A DNA stretch of 64,000 bases, taken from NCBI GenBank assembly GCA_002706765.1, contig PAJV01000045.1, forward strand, positions 96,689-160,688, read 5' to 3'. Shown in pieces: positions 1-10,240 of the stretch. Within the stretch, counting starts at the first letter, position 1; every line of letters starts with the position of its first letter. The translations under genes were made by a program, and so were the position numbers. The notes beneath the pieces are model-generated. The model did no database searches. It saw nothing but the letters and a program-made list of their open reading frames with translations, and was not told the origin of the DNA. The stretch comes from Gimesia sp. GTDB taxonomy: Bacteria > Planctomycetota > Planctomycetia > Planctomycetales > Planctomycetaceae.

Positions 1-786
1 CAGTACAAGCGCACCATCTCAAGGCTCTGTTTACAGTTATCATTCGTTCTCAATCGGTATTTCTGAGTGGAAACAGCTGACTTTCAGCCGAATTTCATGC
101 TCGGATACCAGATTCCACAATGAAAACTGCGAAAAACACCGTTTCACTGCTGTTTAACCCGCAGTAAACACTGCCCTGATTTAATCTAAATCAGACAAAA
201 CCGGTAAACCCGGGGATTTACCAGCCAACGTAACAGTAATACGTGATTTTCCAGCTGCAGCGCTTTTGCTAATTACAGGACACTGCTGCGCTCTGTTCGC
301 ATCACGGGATAACCGGAATGATTGCTGCAATCCTCGCCAGCGGTACGCAATCAGGCAGGTTCAGTGTCCATAATAACAGATCCTGAAAGACACCGTCTGA
401 TCTTTTCCACCACACTGATTCTGGAAAACAACAGTCTGTTGATGGTGCATGTTGCCCGATTGAAACCTGTGATCTATGTTTGATTATCCCTTCATTATGT
501 TTGACTCCCAGTTTCATCATCAGGTGATTTCCTCACCGGTCCGGTGACAACTTTGCCTGTGATAACTTTGTCTGACATGAAAGTCTGGATCTGAACCTCA
601 TCCGTAACGAGGTCTGATTTATCCAGCAGTTTGTTCCGCTGAGATCATGGATTGATTTTCCACCGGGCATTGAAACAGATTTTCAATTCAGATTGTAAAT
701 TCAGCGATAGAACTCCTGAATTTTACCCACGACACAGTTGTACGACGATTACAGCTAACATGCACACTTTGGCGAGACATAATTCA
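1..786. other. Intergenic stretch, no gene recognised
   Basis: No open frame here looks like a real protein. I see two short dyads, one near 176-194 (7-bp arms) and one near 201-220 (6-bp arms), neither followed by a T-run. The rest is probably the 3' flank of an upstream gene outside the window plus the promoter region of the sigma-54 activator. Confidence 0.5.
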
Positions 787-2181
787 ATGAAGACAAACTC
801 TGGTTCCTTACTGGTAGTCGATGACGATCAATATATTCTGGAAGCGATGGCTGATTATCTCAGAAGCCTCGGGCATCGCACCGAAACTTCTCTCAGCTGC
901 CTGGATGCCATTGAACGATTAAAAGAATTCCCTTTTCAGGTCGTCGTCTGTGATGTGAACCTGCCTGACCAGGATGGATTTCATCTACTCGAATGGGTGA
1001 AAGACAATGCCCCTGATACCGCGGTCATCATGCTCACCGGGTATGGCACGATTGAAAGCGCCGTCGAAGCAATCCGTCTGGGTGCGTTTGAATATCTGAC
1101 CAAGCCGGTCATCGATGAAGAACTCAGCATGGCGATCGAACGTTGCCTGGACCAGCGGAAAGTGGTCGCAGAAAACAAATCTCTCAAGGCCCAGCTTGAT
1201 CAGCGATTCGGTCTCTCGAATATCGTCGGTCAGGACTACAAAATGCAGAAAATGTTCGACCTGATCGAAAGCGTGGCAGATACACGTACCACCGTGCTGG
1301 TACTGGGAGAAAACGGTACCGGTAAAACGATGACGGCCCGTGCGATCCACCAGTTAAGCGACCGCTGCAATCAGCCTTTCGTTGAAGTCGCCTGTGGTGC
1401 GCTGCCCGATACATTGCTGGAAAGTGAACTGTTTGGACACAAAGCCGGTTCATTTACCGGAGCGTCTCACGATAAAATCGGTAAGTTTCTGCAGGCAGAC
1501 GGCGGAACTCTGTTCCTGGACGAAATCGCCACCGCTTCTCCCAGCCTGCAGGTGAAACTGCTGCGGGTGTTACAGGATCGGGAATTCGAAGCCGTCGGTG
1601 ACAACGTCACTCAATCTGTCGACATTCGCCTGATACTCGCCACCAACCAGAACCTGGAAGAAATGGTAGCCAAAGGGGAGTTCCGGCAGGACCTCTACTA
1701 CAGAATCAACGTCATTACCCTCACACAACCTGCTCTGCGGGAACGCATCAGCGATATTCCCCTGCTGATTGAACACTACCTGAAAGTCTATAACGAACAG
1801 ATCGGAAAATCGATCAACGGCTTTGATGCTTCTGCCACCCAGGCGATGTTGAAATACTCCTGGCCGGGTAATGTTCGTGAGTTGATCAATGTGGTGGAAC
1901 GCTGCGTTGTATTGACCAAGGGTGATTATATCCGCATGCACGACCTGCCCGAACAGATTCGCCAGGAACAGTCGTATTCGCTCTCATCGGAAAATCGGAT
2001 GAGCAATGGATCATTGAAAACCGCGCTGGCAAATCCGGAGCGACAGATTATTATTGAAGCCCTGGAAGCAAACGGCTGGAACCGGCAGAATACTTCCAAA
2101 GCACTGGGGATCAACCGGACCACGCTGTATAAGAAGATGAAAAAATACGATATCGATTTCGAAAAGCAGTTAATGCATTAG
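787..2181 (+). CDS. Sigma-54-dependent response regulator (NtrC family)
   Basis: A 464-residue transcription activator that, once phosphorylated, drives open-complex formation by sigma-54 RNA polymerase. An N-terminal receiver domain has the acidic cluster DDD at 12-14, phospho-acceptor Asp at 56 (in [10 protein letters not shown]) and the conserved Lys in the TKP segment near 106. A central AAA+ domain follows with Walker A GENGTGKT and the sigma-54 contact loop, here GSFTGA instead of GAFTGA. A C-terminal Fis-type helix-turn-helix contains [12 protein letters not shown]. The frame can be extended to a TTG at 652, but those 45 residues match nothing in the family, so I start at ATG 787. No histidine kinase is adjacent, so the partner is unknown. 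A terminator follows. Confidence 0.9.
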   Translation: MKTNSGSLLVVDDDQYILEAMADYLRSLGHRTETSLSCLDAIERLKEFPFQVVVCDVNLPDQDGFHLLEWVKDNAPDTAVIMLTGYGTIESAVEAIRLGAFEYLTKPVIDEELSMAIERCLDQRKVVAENKSLKAQLDQRFGLSNIVGQDYKMQKMFDLIESVADTRTTVLVLGENGTGKTMTARAIHQLSDRCNQPFVEVACGALPDTLLESELFGHKAGSFTGASHDKIGKFLQADGGTLFLDEIATASPSLQVKLLRVLQDREFEAVGDNVTQSVDIRLILATNQNLEEMVAKGEFRQDLYYRINVITLTQPALRERISDIPLLIEHYLKVYNEQIGKSINGFDASATQAMLKYSWPGNVRELINVVERCVVLTKGDYIRMHDLPEQIRQEQSYSLSSENRMSNGSLKTALANPERQIIIEALEANGWNRQNTSKALGINRTTLYKKMKKYDIDFEKQLMH

Positions 2182-2217
2182 TCTGAACCTCTTTCCGATT
2201 CGCTGAAACCTCGAATG

Positions 2218-2250
2218 AAAGCACGTCTCAAGGACGTGCTTTTTTTATTT
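2218..2250 (+). terminator. Rho-independent terminator after the sigma-54 activator
   Basis: The arms AAAGCACGTC and GACGTGCTTT form a 10-bp stem around a TCAAG loop and run into a tract of Ts. It lies 37 nt after the stop codon. Confidence 0.85.
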
Positions 2251-2426
2251 AATCGTAACAACTGCTGCATGCAGCATTTCCATGTAATCCGATAAAACAG
2301 ATAAACTTCGTTTTATATACCTGTTCTTACACAGCGGGAGTGACGATAACTCCTGTGATACTGCAGGTCTTTTTCAATAAAACAGGCGAATATCGCTTAA
2401 CTGTCTCATTTCCAGAGGGGGGAAAT

Positions 2427-3608
2427 ATGAGGTTCGGGCTACTGCTTTTGACCATGTTTACATTACACGTTGGCCTTTCGGCAATTCCTGCCGCAGAGTC
2501 GGCTGAACCACAATCACTGGAGCAAGTGTTCGCAGAAGGCGTCCTCGATCTGGAACCGGCACCAGCCCCTCCCATTGTCGAAACTACGGTGGCTCCCACA
2601 CTTCCTGCCGCTGTACCTTCAACAGATCTGGCTCCCCCTGCAGAAAGCCTGGATCAACTGATTTCAGCCCCTGCGGCTGCACCAGTTGTCTGTCCCTCAG
2701 GTTCTGGATGCAATTGTTCCACCTGCACCTGTCAGAGTCCGGTCTACAGCAGTGAGGCCTGCGATTGTAATGCCTGCACACTCTGTGATCGCATTCCCTT
2801 ACTCAATAAATTCCCCAGTGATCGCTGTTTTGATGACTTTGTGATGCCCGTCAGCAATCCCGTCTGGTCAATTGATCCGCGTTCCCTGACCTACGTCCGA
2901 GGCATCTTCATCAACCAGATGATTGATGCCCAGACTCCCGTTCTCGGAGCAGGGGACTTGCAGGTTTATGCTCTCCAGCTCGGAATCGCATTAAACGAAC
3001 GTCTTTCGATTATTGCTGTGAAAGACGGCTACAACACGCTGCAGACACGCGGCGTCGGAAACCGAACCGGCTGGTCTGATATTGGACTGGGCGTGAAATA
3101 TGTTCTGATCCGGGATGTGGAAAATCAGTTCCTTTTATCTGGAGGACTGATTTATGAAGCCACCAACGGCAGTTCGCGTGTATTTCAGGGGAACGGGGAT
3201 GGCGTCTGGACTCCCTATGTCTCCATTGGTAAGCAGATTGGCTCAGGTCACCTGATCGCCTCCTCAGGCTATCATGTTCCCGGTGATACTGCCGAGGAAT
3301 CTCAATCAATCTACTACAGCATCCATTATGATCACCCCGTTACCAGCAAGCTCTCCGCGGTAGCGGAGCTCAATGGGATTGTTTATACCAAAAGCGGGCA
3401 GGCGCTTCCCTTAAGTATTGAAGGAGGAGACTGGATCAACCTGGGTTCATCCAGTGTTGCGGGAAACAATGTGGTAACGACCGCCGTCGGAGCCAACTAC
3501 CGGCTCAATTCATGTCTGTCGGTTGCCGGCGTCTGGGAATTTCCGCTTTCGAACAGAAAAGACCTGCTGGACAGCCGCACGACTGTCACACTGACGTTGC
3601 AGTTCTAA
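2427..3608 (+). CDS. Cysteine-rich exported protein, probable outer-membrane beta-barrel
   Basis: A 393-residue protein of unknown function. The N-terminus is a signal peptide (MRFGLLLLTMF then a hydrophobic stretch ending near AESAEP). A Pro/Ala-rich linker follows, then a compact Cys cluster around residues 88-120 (CNCSTCTC and CDCNACTLC). The remaining 250 or so residues alternate polar and hydrophobic residues as in outer-membrane strands and end in an aromatic residue (LTLQF), the usual barrel C-terminus. I start at ATG 2427 because AGAGGGGGGAA sits just upstream; the frame extends to 2340 but without signal-peptide logic. It resembles planctomycete barrel-like hypothetical proteins; the barrel call is inference. 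Confidence 0.65.
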   Translation: MRFGLLLLTMFTLHVGLSAIPAAESAEPQSLEQVFAEGVLDLEPAPAPPIVETTVAPTLPAAVPSTDLAPPAESLDQLISAPAAAPVVCPSGSGCNCSTCTCQSPVYSSEACDCNACTLCDRIPLLNKFPSDRCFDDFVMPVSNPVWSIDPRSLTYVRGIFINQMIDAQTPVLGAGDLQVYALQLGIALNERLSIIAVKDGYNTLQTRGVGNRTGWSDIGLGVKYVLIRDVENQFLLSGGLIYEATNGSSRVFQGNGDGVWTPYVSIGKQIGSGHLIASSGYHVPGDTAEESQSIYYSIHYDHPVTSKLSAVAELNGIVYTKSGQALPLSIEGGDWINLGSSSVAGNNVVTTAVGANYRLNSCLSVAGVWEFPLSNRKDLLDSRTTVTLTLQF

Positions 3609-3619
3609 TTAAAGGGACT

Positions 3620-3670
3620 CGAAAGCGAATCAGTGTGACAAAGCACTGATTCGCTTTCGAACCGTTTTTT
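3620..3670 (+). terminator. Strong hairpin terminator overlapping the cmk 3' end
   Basis: Perfect 16-bp inverted repeat (3620-3635 with 3644-3659), 8-nt loop, then TTTTTT at 3665-3670. It follows the plus-strand gene ending at 3608. One arm also encodes the last residues of the convergent cmk gene. Confidence 0.75.
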
Positions 3671-4292
3671 CAAGCTGATCCAGCACCTCGTCTCTAGTCA
3701 GCGACGAGGTATTGATTTCCAGCGCGTCGTCTGCTGCTTTCAAAGGAGCGACGACGCGTTGTTCATCCCGTTGATCGCGTTGATAAATCTGATCGAGTAT
3801 CTCTTCCACCGTGATCTGTTTGTCTTGCGCCTGCAGTTCATCATACCTGCGCCGCGCCCGTTCCTCGGGATTTGCCACCAGAAAGAACTTGCAGAAGGCA
3901 TCCGGAAAGACAACCGTTCCCTGATCGCGGCCTTCGCTGACAATATCAATCCCGGAAGCAGCCTCGCGCTGCAGTCGAACCAGTTCTTCGCGCACCCCTG
4001 GATACTGGGCCACCACGGAAGCGACCTCTGTTACTTCAGGAGTCCGGATGAGTCCCGTGACCTCTGTCTCGTTCACCAGCACACGGGCATCAGAAAACGC
4101 AATGTGTGTCTGTCGGCTGACCTCAACCACGGCTGCTTCATCCGCCGGGTCGACCTGTTTCTGAAGCACACTCCAGGCCACGCAGCGATACATGGCACCG
4201 GTATCCAGAAACTCGAACCCCAGTCTCTCAGCCAGCCCCCTGGCTGCAGTGCTCTTCCCGGAACCGGCGGGACCATCAATCGTCACGATCAT
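3630..4292 (-). CDS. cmk: Cytidylate kinase
   Basis: Phosphorylates CMP and dCMP to the diphosphates in cytosolic pyrimidine nucleotide metabolism. The 220-residue length is normal. The N-terminus has the P-loop TIDGPAGSGKST typical of bacterial Cmk, followed by LGFEFLDTGAMYR. The nucleotide-binding segment VSEGRDQGTVVFPDA corresponds to the family GRDxGTVVFP signature. The lid region contains the Arg-rich RARRRYDEL. It begins 3 nt after the stop of the upstream minus-strand GH38-like gene, so the two are almost certainly cotranscribed, an unusual partnership. Its last codons form one arm of a strong hairpin. Confidence 0.95.
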   Translation of the reverse strand: MIVTIDGPAGSGKSTAARGLAERLGFEFLDTGAMYRCVAWSVLQKQVDPADEAAVVEVSRQTHIAFSDARVLVNETEVTGLIRTPEVTEVASVVAQYPGVREELVRLQREAASGIDIVSEGRDQGTVVFPDAFCKFFLVANPEERARRRYDELQAQDKQITVEEILDQIYQRDQRDEQRVVAPLKAADDALEINTSSLTRDEVLDQLEKTVRKRISALSH

Positions 4293-4295
4293 CTT

Positions 4296-7205
4296 TTAGA
4301 CTGAATCCTGAAAAATAATTTCGATTTCTGCAATTTCGTAAGGTGACATTTCTACCAGAACCGCATCTTCTTCGACAGGCAGTTCGACGACGGTTTTACC
4401 ATGAAAATCGCGCTGGCGGGCACTCACAGGAGACTTGAAGCATCTGAGTTTGACAGAGCGGTGGATTCCTTCCGTCTCAATCAGTCGCAAAGCAAACCCC
4501 ACAGGCGTACCGGATAAATCAGCCTCCGCTTCGTGCGCTGATTTCTGCAGATTCATCACACGGGTAATCTGGACATTACTCACAGAAACATGAAACAACC
4601 ACCCCTGATCTCCCATCCGGGGCGGACCGATCTGGCTGGAATAACTTCCGGCAGGCACCATTACATTCCGGGCAATCTGCATCGGGAAGTTCTGATTGAT
4701 TGCAATCGAGAACTGAAACTCCCGTCTGGTTTCGCCTTCGACAACCAGCATACTGTCGAGCATCCGGGGCCCTGTTTTACGATGAAAGGGCAGCCCATGA
4801 TTCAAAATTGTTACCCGTTCTTCCCCCTCGGCGATTTCAAAGTAATGCGGGCCTTCAAAGCGTTCTCCCTGGAAGGCATGCGCACTTTCCAGCAGCGACC
4901 GGGTCAGTGAAGCCGTGCTGTCGCCCCAGGCAAACCGGGCCGCATAATAATGATCCCAGGGATTGCCATCGGGGAGCGTCTGCGCATCCAGTTCGATTTT
5001 CACATCCAGGATCGGTCGGCCGCGCCACAGTTGAAATGTCTGACGAAACGTGGCGAGTGATGTATTACTCACCTGGTCGTAAATTTCTCCGGTGGTCACG
5101 ATCTCGCCCATCCCCGGCCCTTCGCAGGTAAGCACTGCTTTAACGCCGCGTGTGGCTGAGTAGGGGGTTTTCGTATCCCAGTCACCCAACGCACCGGGAG
5201 TGGAAATGTTGCGTTGATAGGGAAAACGATACGACAGCTGCTGGCTCAGACGATTTGGTTTGCGGCCGTATTCTTTGATCTGGGCAATGCCCCCGGTTTC
5301 TGCATGGATATGTACTTCAAAAAATTCATTTCTCAACAGCAGCGGTTCGGCGATGGGCACACTTGTTTTAGGAGGAGCAGCAGGGGACAGACCAGGCTGC
5401 AGCCAGACAAATCCGGCAGCAGGAAGTTCGACGACTGCCTGCTTCCGCGTCTCATCAAATTGAGTAGCTTTGACAGCGGGATGTACTGCCGGTTCATGGG
5501 GAAAATCAGGCAGATCCACAATAACACGCCGCGAGAATGACAGGGAGTTCAATAACAGGACTCCACTCGCATTCTGTTCTGCTCCCTGCAGAATGATCTT
5601 TGCCAGTTGTTCTACACCATCATCAAAGAACCCCTGCAGTGACTGCACCGCCTGGTTCGTGGCTTCCTCATCTGCATCAGGATGCCCGCACTCTATTTCC
5701 TGTTCTATTTTGAGCAGTGCTTCTTCTTCCGGCGGTTTTCCATAGATGACCCGTGCCACCGTATGAAACCAGCGCCCTGCGGTAAACTCATCATGCCTGG
5801 CAAAATGCCTGATGAAGCGACTGAGTGGATCGGGCTTGCGCATCGCCACCAGCTGACTCAGGAAGGGGGAAAGGTATTCCCGCGCATCGTAAGAGGAATG
5901 TCGTCCCGATGATTCCGTGTTCTGGAAGAAATCATTCAGCAGCACAAAGCTGCCCAGGACAGGCGCATAATGATGGATGCGTTTAAAGTCTTCAAAAAAA
6001 GGCGATTTGACATCAGGCCAGTGCGCGAACATTAACGCGCCCACCTGATCTTCCTCCATCGATTCGGCCATTCTCTGGGGAAATCGCAGGTAACCGGCTG
6101 CCCCCTCCGCGGACATGGGAATCCGGGAAAATGCATCCAGAATTGTGCCGTCCGCTCCTTCCCAGTGAATTTTACTCTGCTCGTAATCGGGATAGATACC
6201 GTCATCCAGCACCAGATGCAAAGCCGAATGATATCCAAATCGATGCAACAGCATCGGCAATAGAGAGGCGAGCCCGAAACGGCGTCGCGCCCATGTAGTC
6301 GGAGTCATCCCGGTTAACTGTTGAACCGTTTTCGTACCAGCTTGCAACTGCCAGATCACAGACTCCACGGGGACTACCGGGGTGGAAATCTGATCCTGCT
6401 CACCGCCGATCACTTCGCTCTCGCGATCCTGGCAGCTTTTGCTCAACAGCGAAATCAACTCTGAATTCTGGTCGGCGATTGTTTGCAGGTCATCCCCGCT
6501 GACCAGAATGTTAAAAGGACGCTCATCTGCGATGGACTGTTTCAACGCTTCATTCGCCCATTCCGGCGTCAGCAGACACAGATCAATCAGATAGCAGTCG
6601 ATCGGATAAAACCGCTCACGATTTTCCAGCAGCACTTCAAAACAAGCTTTGAGATGGGCGCGGGCCGCCTCGTTATCATCCGCCAGAACCGCATCCGCAG
6701 CCGCGATGGCTTCCCGCTGAATCGTCGCTTCATCCAGACTGCTGAAGTGATGCATGCAGCGCGTCAACAACTCGAGCTGGATATAACAAATCCCCAGGGC
6801 ATAAAAATCAGCAACCAGTTCCTCAGACAATGTCGCTTTCTGACCGGCTTCCTCTGCCTCGGTTGCGGAAGAGTGTAAGGGAAGCAGCGCTGCTTCAGCC
6901 CATTCCTGCCGGTGAATTTTCCCGCTGACGACCGTCGCGCCATTTGCCTGGGCTTCTTCAATCCAGCCATAAGGCAGCCAGTCTTCAGATGTTTTGGGAA
7001 CCAGAAGCAGGCGATCCGATAAAAACTGGGGAGGTTCATCAGAACGATGCCAGCTGGGAATGACACGCGAGGAAGCCAACAGTTCCGGGTGCCAGGCTAC
7101 CGCAAAGGCATTCAGCAGGCTTTCCGCCTCTTTTTCATCCAGTTCCGTAGGAAAATCATCGAGACTGTGGCAGGGAATCAGTACAACAATATCATTGTAT
7201 GTCAT
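4296..7205 (-). CDS. Glycoside hydrolase family 38-like protein
   Basis: A 969-residue protein. The C-terminal third resembles the alpha-mannosidase (GH38) C-terminal beta domains: a segment such as GVLLLNSLSFSRRVIVDLP, then VELPAAGFVWLQPG, LLRNEFFEVHIHAETGGI and LTCEGPGMGEIVTTGEI. The N-terminal half begins DIVVLIPCHSLDDFP and is helical, with a GYHSALHLVLDDG segment. I do not see the GH38 metal/nucleophile motifs (HxHxDxxW or a clear catalytic Asp region), so enzymatic activity is uncertain. No signal peptide is evident. ATG 7205 is preferred over the upstream TTG at 7241. cmk follows 3 nt downstream. The substrate is unknown. Confidence 0.6.
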   Translation of the reverse strand: MTYNDIVVLIPCHSLDDFPTELDEKEAESLLNAFAVAWHPELLASSRVIPSWHRSDEPPQFLSDRLLLVPKTSEDWLPYGWIEEAQANGATVVSGKIHRQEWAEAALLPLHSSATEAEEAGQKATLSEELVADFYALGICYIQLELLTRCMHHFSSLDEATIQREAIAAADAVLADDNEAARAHLKACFEVLLENRERFYPIDCYLIDLCLLTPEWANEALKQSIADERPFNILVSGDDLQTIADQNSELISLLSKSCQDRESEVIGGEQDQISTPVVPVESVIWQLQAGTKTVQQLTGMTPTTWARRRFGLASLLPMLLHRFGYHSALHLVLDDGIYPDYEQSKIHWEGADGTILDAFSRIPMSAEGAAGYLRFPQRMAESMEEDQVGALMFAHWPDVKSPFFEDFKRIHHYAPVLGSFVLLNDFFQNTESSGRHSSYDAREYLSPFLSQLVAMRKPDPLSRFIRHFARHDEFTAGRWFHTVARVIYGKPPEEEALLKIEQEIECGHPDADEEATNQAVQSLQGFFDDGVEQLAKIILQGAEQNASGVLLLNSLSFSRRVIVDLPDFPHEPAVHPAVKATQFDETRKQAVVELPAAGFVWLQPGLSPAAPPKTSVPIAEPLLLRNEFFEVHIHAETGGIAQIKEYGRKPNRLSQQLSYRFPYQRNISTPGALGDWDTKTPYSATRGVKAVLTCEGPGMGEIVTTGEIYDQVSNTSLATFRQTFQLWRGRPILDVKIELDAQTLPDGNPWDHYYAARFAWGDSTASLTRSLLESAHAFQGERFEGPHYFEIAEGEERVTILNHGLPFHRKTGPRMLDSMLVVEGETRREFQFSIAINQNFPMQIARNVMVPAGSYSSQIGPPRMGDQGWLFHVSVSNVQITRVMNLQKSAHEAEADLSGTPVGFALRLIETEGIHRSVKLRCFKSPVSARQRDFHGKTVVELPVEEDAVLVEMSPYEIAEIEIIFQDSV

Positions 7206-8001
7206 TGAATCACAATGCTTTACATAATTAACAATAGTCAATGGGACTTTGGGTCCGGCAGGTCATTTTTTTCGACACATGCTCGAATCCATTACATTTT
7301 ACCCATCACGTCTCAAATTTCTGAAACGCATCACATTTGAGCCTGACGTCTTTCGATCTATCATGCTCGGGCCAAATGGCCGGGAGACGCTACATGAAAG
7401 CGGGACACTGGTTAGCATAAGCAATCAATTGCCAAGTATCCATAGCGCTGCATGTTTCCGTATTGAGTAAAAGCGAAAAGACAGTCTAACTCATAATCAA
7501 TTCGGTAGTTAAGCATGAGTCTCCACGGAAATAAAAAAGCAGATTACCGGAAATCATGCATCTCCGATCCAGCAAAAAAACTGATAAAATCGTATTAATT
7601 ATCAAGTTAACGGGAACTCCTGTAATTCACGTTCCGTCCAATGGAAGGAAAGCAGCGAATTTCTGATATGTAAACGCAATACATTCGCAGTTCGTCGCTG
7701 CATCAGGTGACATTGGTTATAACGGTTTGTATTAATTTTTATGAAGTCGTTTTCAAACATCAGTTATTTCATTGACTTTATAGGAAATCCTGTGATAGCC
7801 TTATGTTAGGGAATCAGAACTTCTCAATTCATTCCCAAGCCTATCCTGACAGAAATTGAATTGATCTGATACATTTCTGCCTGTTGTCTTAGCTCTCTCA
7901 ACCGGCAGAATTTCACCTCGTAAAATATTTTCCAAGTAAATTCCGGTTCAATCTGATGACCAGTGGTTCCTCAGATCCGGAAAGCAGGAGTAACCAGACA
8001 C
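7206..8001. other. Long divergent intergenic region between GH38-like gene and pilM
   Basis: About 800 nt without a credible protein. It holds copy A of the recurrent intergenic element (7354-7416) and must contain both divergent promoters. A TTGACT near 7770 is a weak -35 candidate without a good -10. The AT-rich part 7480-7960 holds nothing else I can name. Confidence 0.5.
7354..7416 (+). repeat. Recurrent intergenic element, copy A
   Basis: One of four related segments of about 60 nt in this window. It contains ATCTA, then a short hairpin GGCC-AAAT-GGCC, then GAGACGCTACA, then CGGGACAC exactly 17 nt after the start of AGACGC, ending TTAGC. Plus orientation, toward pilM. Confidence 0.7.
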
Positions 8002-10146
8002 ATGGCAGAAAATCAAGCTGTTTGGGGTATTGAAATTGGTCAGGCTGGCTTAAAAGCCATTCGCCTGCGATATGCAGAAGCCGCCGACCAGGTGATTGCG
8101 GTGGCCTTTGATTATATTCCCCACCCGAAAATTCTCAGCCAGCCCGATGCGGTTCCCGATGAACTGATCGGTCAGGCTCTGGACACCTTCCTGTCCCGCA
8201 ACCAGACCAATGGCGACCTGATCGCCATCAGTGTTCCCGGCCAGACTTCACTGGCGCGTTTCATTCAGTTGCCCCCCGTGCAGTCCAACCGGGTTCCGGA
8301 GATTGTAAAATACGAAGCCAAGCAGCAGATTCCTTTCGCGCTCGAAGACGTGATCTGGGACTACCAGCCCCTGGGTGGTGGGGTCGAAGAGAGCGGTTAC
8401 ATGCTGGATGCCGAGGTCGGTATCTTCGCCATGAAACGCGATCAGGTCCTGCACGCCCTGCAGCCGTTCCTGAAACGAAAAATTGAAGTGGAACTGATCC
8501 AGATCGCACCTCTGGGACTTTATAACACGCTCTGCTACGACTCTCTGGGGATGCGGGTTGGTCAGGACTTTGAAGGCAACCCGGAAGAATCTGCCATTGT
8601 TGTTGACATGGGTGCGGACAGCACCACCCTCATGGTGACCAACGGAAATAAAATCTGGATCCGCAATGTTCCGATCGGCGGCAACCATTTTACCCGCGCT
8701 TTGACCAAAGAGATGAAGCTGACGTTCGCGAAAGCCGAACACCTCAAATGTAATGCGACGCGTTCTGAAGATCCCCGTGCCGTCTTCCAGGCGCTGCGGC
8801 CGGTCTTCAATGAATACGTCTCGGAAATTCAGCGTTCCATCGGTTACTTCTCGAGCGTCAACCGTGATGCCAAAATCTCAAAAGTATACGGTACCGGTAA
8901 CGGTTTCAAACTGGCCGGTCTGCAGAAATTCCTGCAACAGAACTTGCAGTATGAAGTGGAACGCCTGGACGACTTCCAGGCGCTCGTCGGCGATGCCGTT
9001 CTGAATGAGCCCTTGTTCCAGGACAACATCCTCACATTCACCGTGCCTTACGGAATCGCATTGCAGGCTCTGCAACAGACCACCATTCGCACGACTCTAC
9101 TGCCCCCCGAAATCGCGACGGCCCGTAAAATCCGGCGTAAAAAGCCCTGGGCTGTGGTGGCAGCAGCGGCTCTGATGATCGGCCTGTGTATTTCCGCAGT
9201 CGGCTACAGCAATGTTGCCAATTCCGTCAGTGAAGACCGGTTTGGTGCAGTGGAGACAAAAGTCAAGAACCTGAAACAGCAGGTTGGCGGATATAATACC
9301 GCTTATGAAGGGGAAAAGACGGAATACACCAACCTGATCCAAGAGGGGAATAAGCTCGTCTGGAATCTGGACAGTCGCGCTGACTGGCTGGAAATCTACA
9401 AAGCCATTGACGAATGCCTGCCGCGCGATGTCGGCGATGACATTGACAACGAACAGATCGAGAAACGAAACCGGATCAAACTTCCCGGGATCACTGTCCG
9501 CTACGAGAAGGACCTGGGCTCCTGGTTCCAGCAACTCTTACCTCCGGCAAAATCAACTCTACCCAAAATTGACCGAGAGAACCCTCCTGAAGGTGAAGGA
9601 TATATCTTCACTTTAAATGGTGTGCATTATCACCACGATGAGTCCAAGATAGCCACGAATGTCGGCGTCCTGTATGTCCACGAAACCCTGCTGAAAAACC
9701 TGCAGTCCTGGACGGTCAAAAACCCGGGCTCAAACCCCGTCGATGTCCGGAAAATGGGGATTACCCATCCGGTTGTCATTAAGGACAGACGTGACCCCTT
9801 TGAATTCTATCCCAATGGCCGTCCGCGTGGCATGCAGCCAGGGGGAGACGGTGGACGGTTTACCGGGAGAGGCGGCTTTGGTGGCTTCGGCGGGGGAGCA
9901 GGTGTGCTGCCCGGCGATGAAGGTGCTTTTGCCGGCGGCGCCCTGGGCGGAGGTGTTAATCGACCCCGGATTGGCGCCAATCGACCTGAAAAAGAAGTCA
10001 AACCGATTAACTTACAGCGGACTCAGTTCACTCTCGAATTTGTCTGGAAACCTATTCCCGTTCTGGAACGGCAGGAGAATCCACCTGAAACGCCCGCAAC
10101 GGAAGGTGAATCAGCAGGAGAAGAAGCAACCGCAGAAGCAGGTTGA
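8002..10146 (+). CDS. pilM: Type IV pilus assembly protein PilM with C-terminal membrane/PilN-like extension
   Basis: A 714-residue protein. Residues 1-370 are an actin-like ATPase fold of the PilM/FtsA type: WGIEIGQAGLKAIRL at the start, the FALEDVIWDYQPL segment, and the nucleotide-binding AIVVDMGADSTTLMV followed by GGNHFTRALT. After KIRRKKPW comes one transmembrane helix (about 393-413), a coiled coil and a periplasmic domain, as in PilN. The C-terminus carries a glycine-rich stretch (GGFGGFGGGAG) and an acidic Ala/Glu tail. Family PilM is about 350 residues, so this is a PilM-PilN-like fusion. ATG 8002 has GCAGGAG upstream. It heads an operon with the next two genes. Confidence 0.85.
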   Translation: MAENQAVWGIEIGQAGLKAIRLRYAEAADQVIAVAFDYIPHPKILSQPDAVPDELIGQALDTFLSRNQTNGDLIAISVPGQTSLARFIQLPPVQSNRVPEIVKYEAKQQIPFALEDVIWDYQPLGGGVEESGYMLDAEVGIFAMKRDQVLHALQPFLKRKIEVELIQIAPLGLYNTLCYDSLGMRVGQDFEGNPEESAIVVDMGADSTTLMVTNGNKIWIRNVPIGGNHFTRALTKEMKLTFAKAEHLKCNATRSEDPRAVFQALRPVFNEYVSEIQRSIGYFSSVNRDAKISKVYGTGNGFKLAGLQKFLQQNLQYEVERLDDFQALVGDAVLNEPLFQDNILTFTVPYGIALQALQQTTIRTTLLPPEIATARKIRRKKPWAVVAAAALMIGLCISAVGYSNVANSVSEDRFGAVETKVKNLKQQVGGYNTAYEGEKTEYTNLIQEGNKLVWNLDSRADWLEIYKAIDECLPRDVGDDIDNEQIEKRNRIKLPGITVRYEKDLGSWFQQLLPPAKSTLPKIDRENPPEGEGYIFTLNGVHYHHDESKIATNVGVLYVHETLLKNLQSWTVKNPGSNPVDVRKMGITHPVVIKDRRDPFEFYPNGRPRGMQPGGDGGRFTGRGGFGGFGGGAGVLPGDEGAFAGGALGGGVNRPRIGANRPEKEVKPINLQRTQFTLEFVWKPIPVLERQENPPETPATEGESAGEEATAEAG

Positions 10147-10240
10147 GCCAAACTGCGTTACATTGAGAGTTAAAGAGATTCTGGTACATATCTGAAAATC
10201 AAAACGTATTTCATCTCTTCGGAGAAAAGAGGACAACCCC

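Noticed and set aside
302-520. Minus-strand frame of 72 codons at the left edge
   Set aside because: No ribosome binding site, composition not protein-like.
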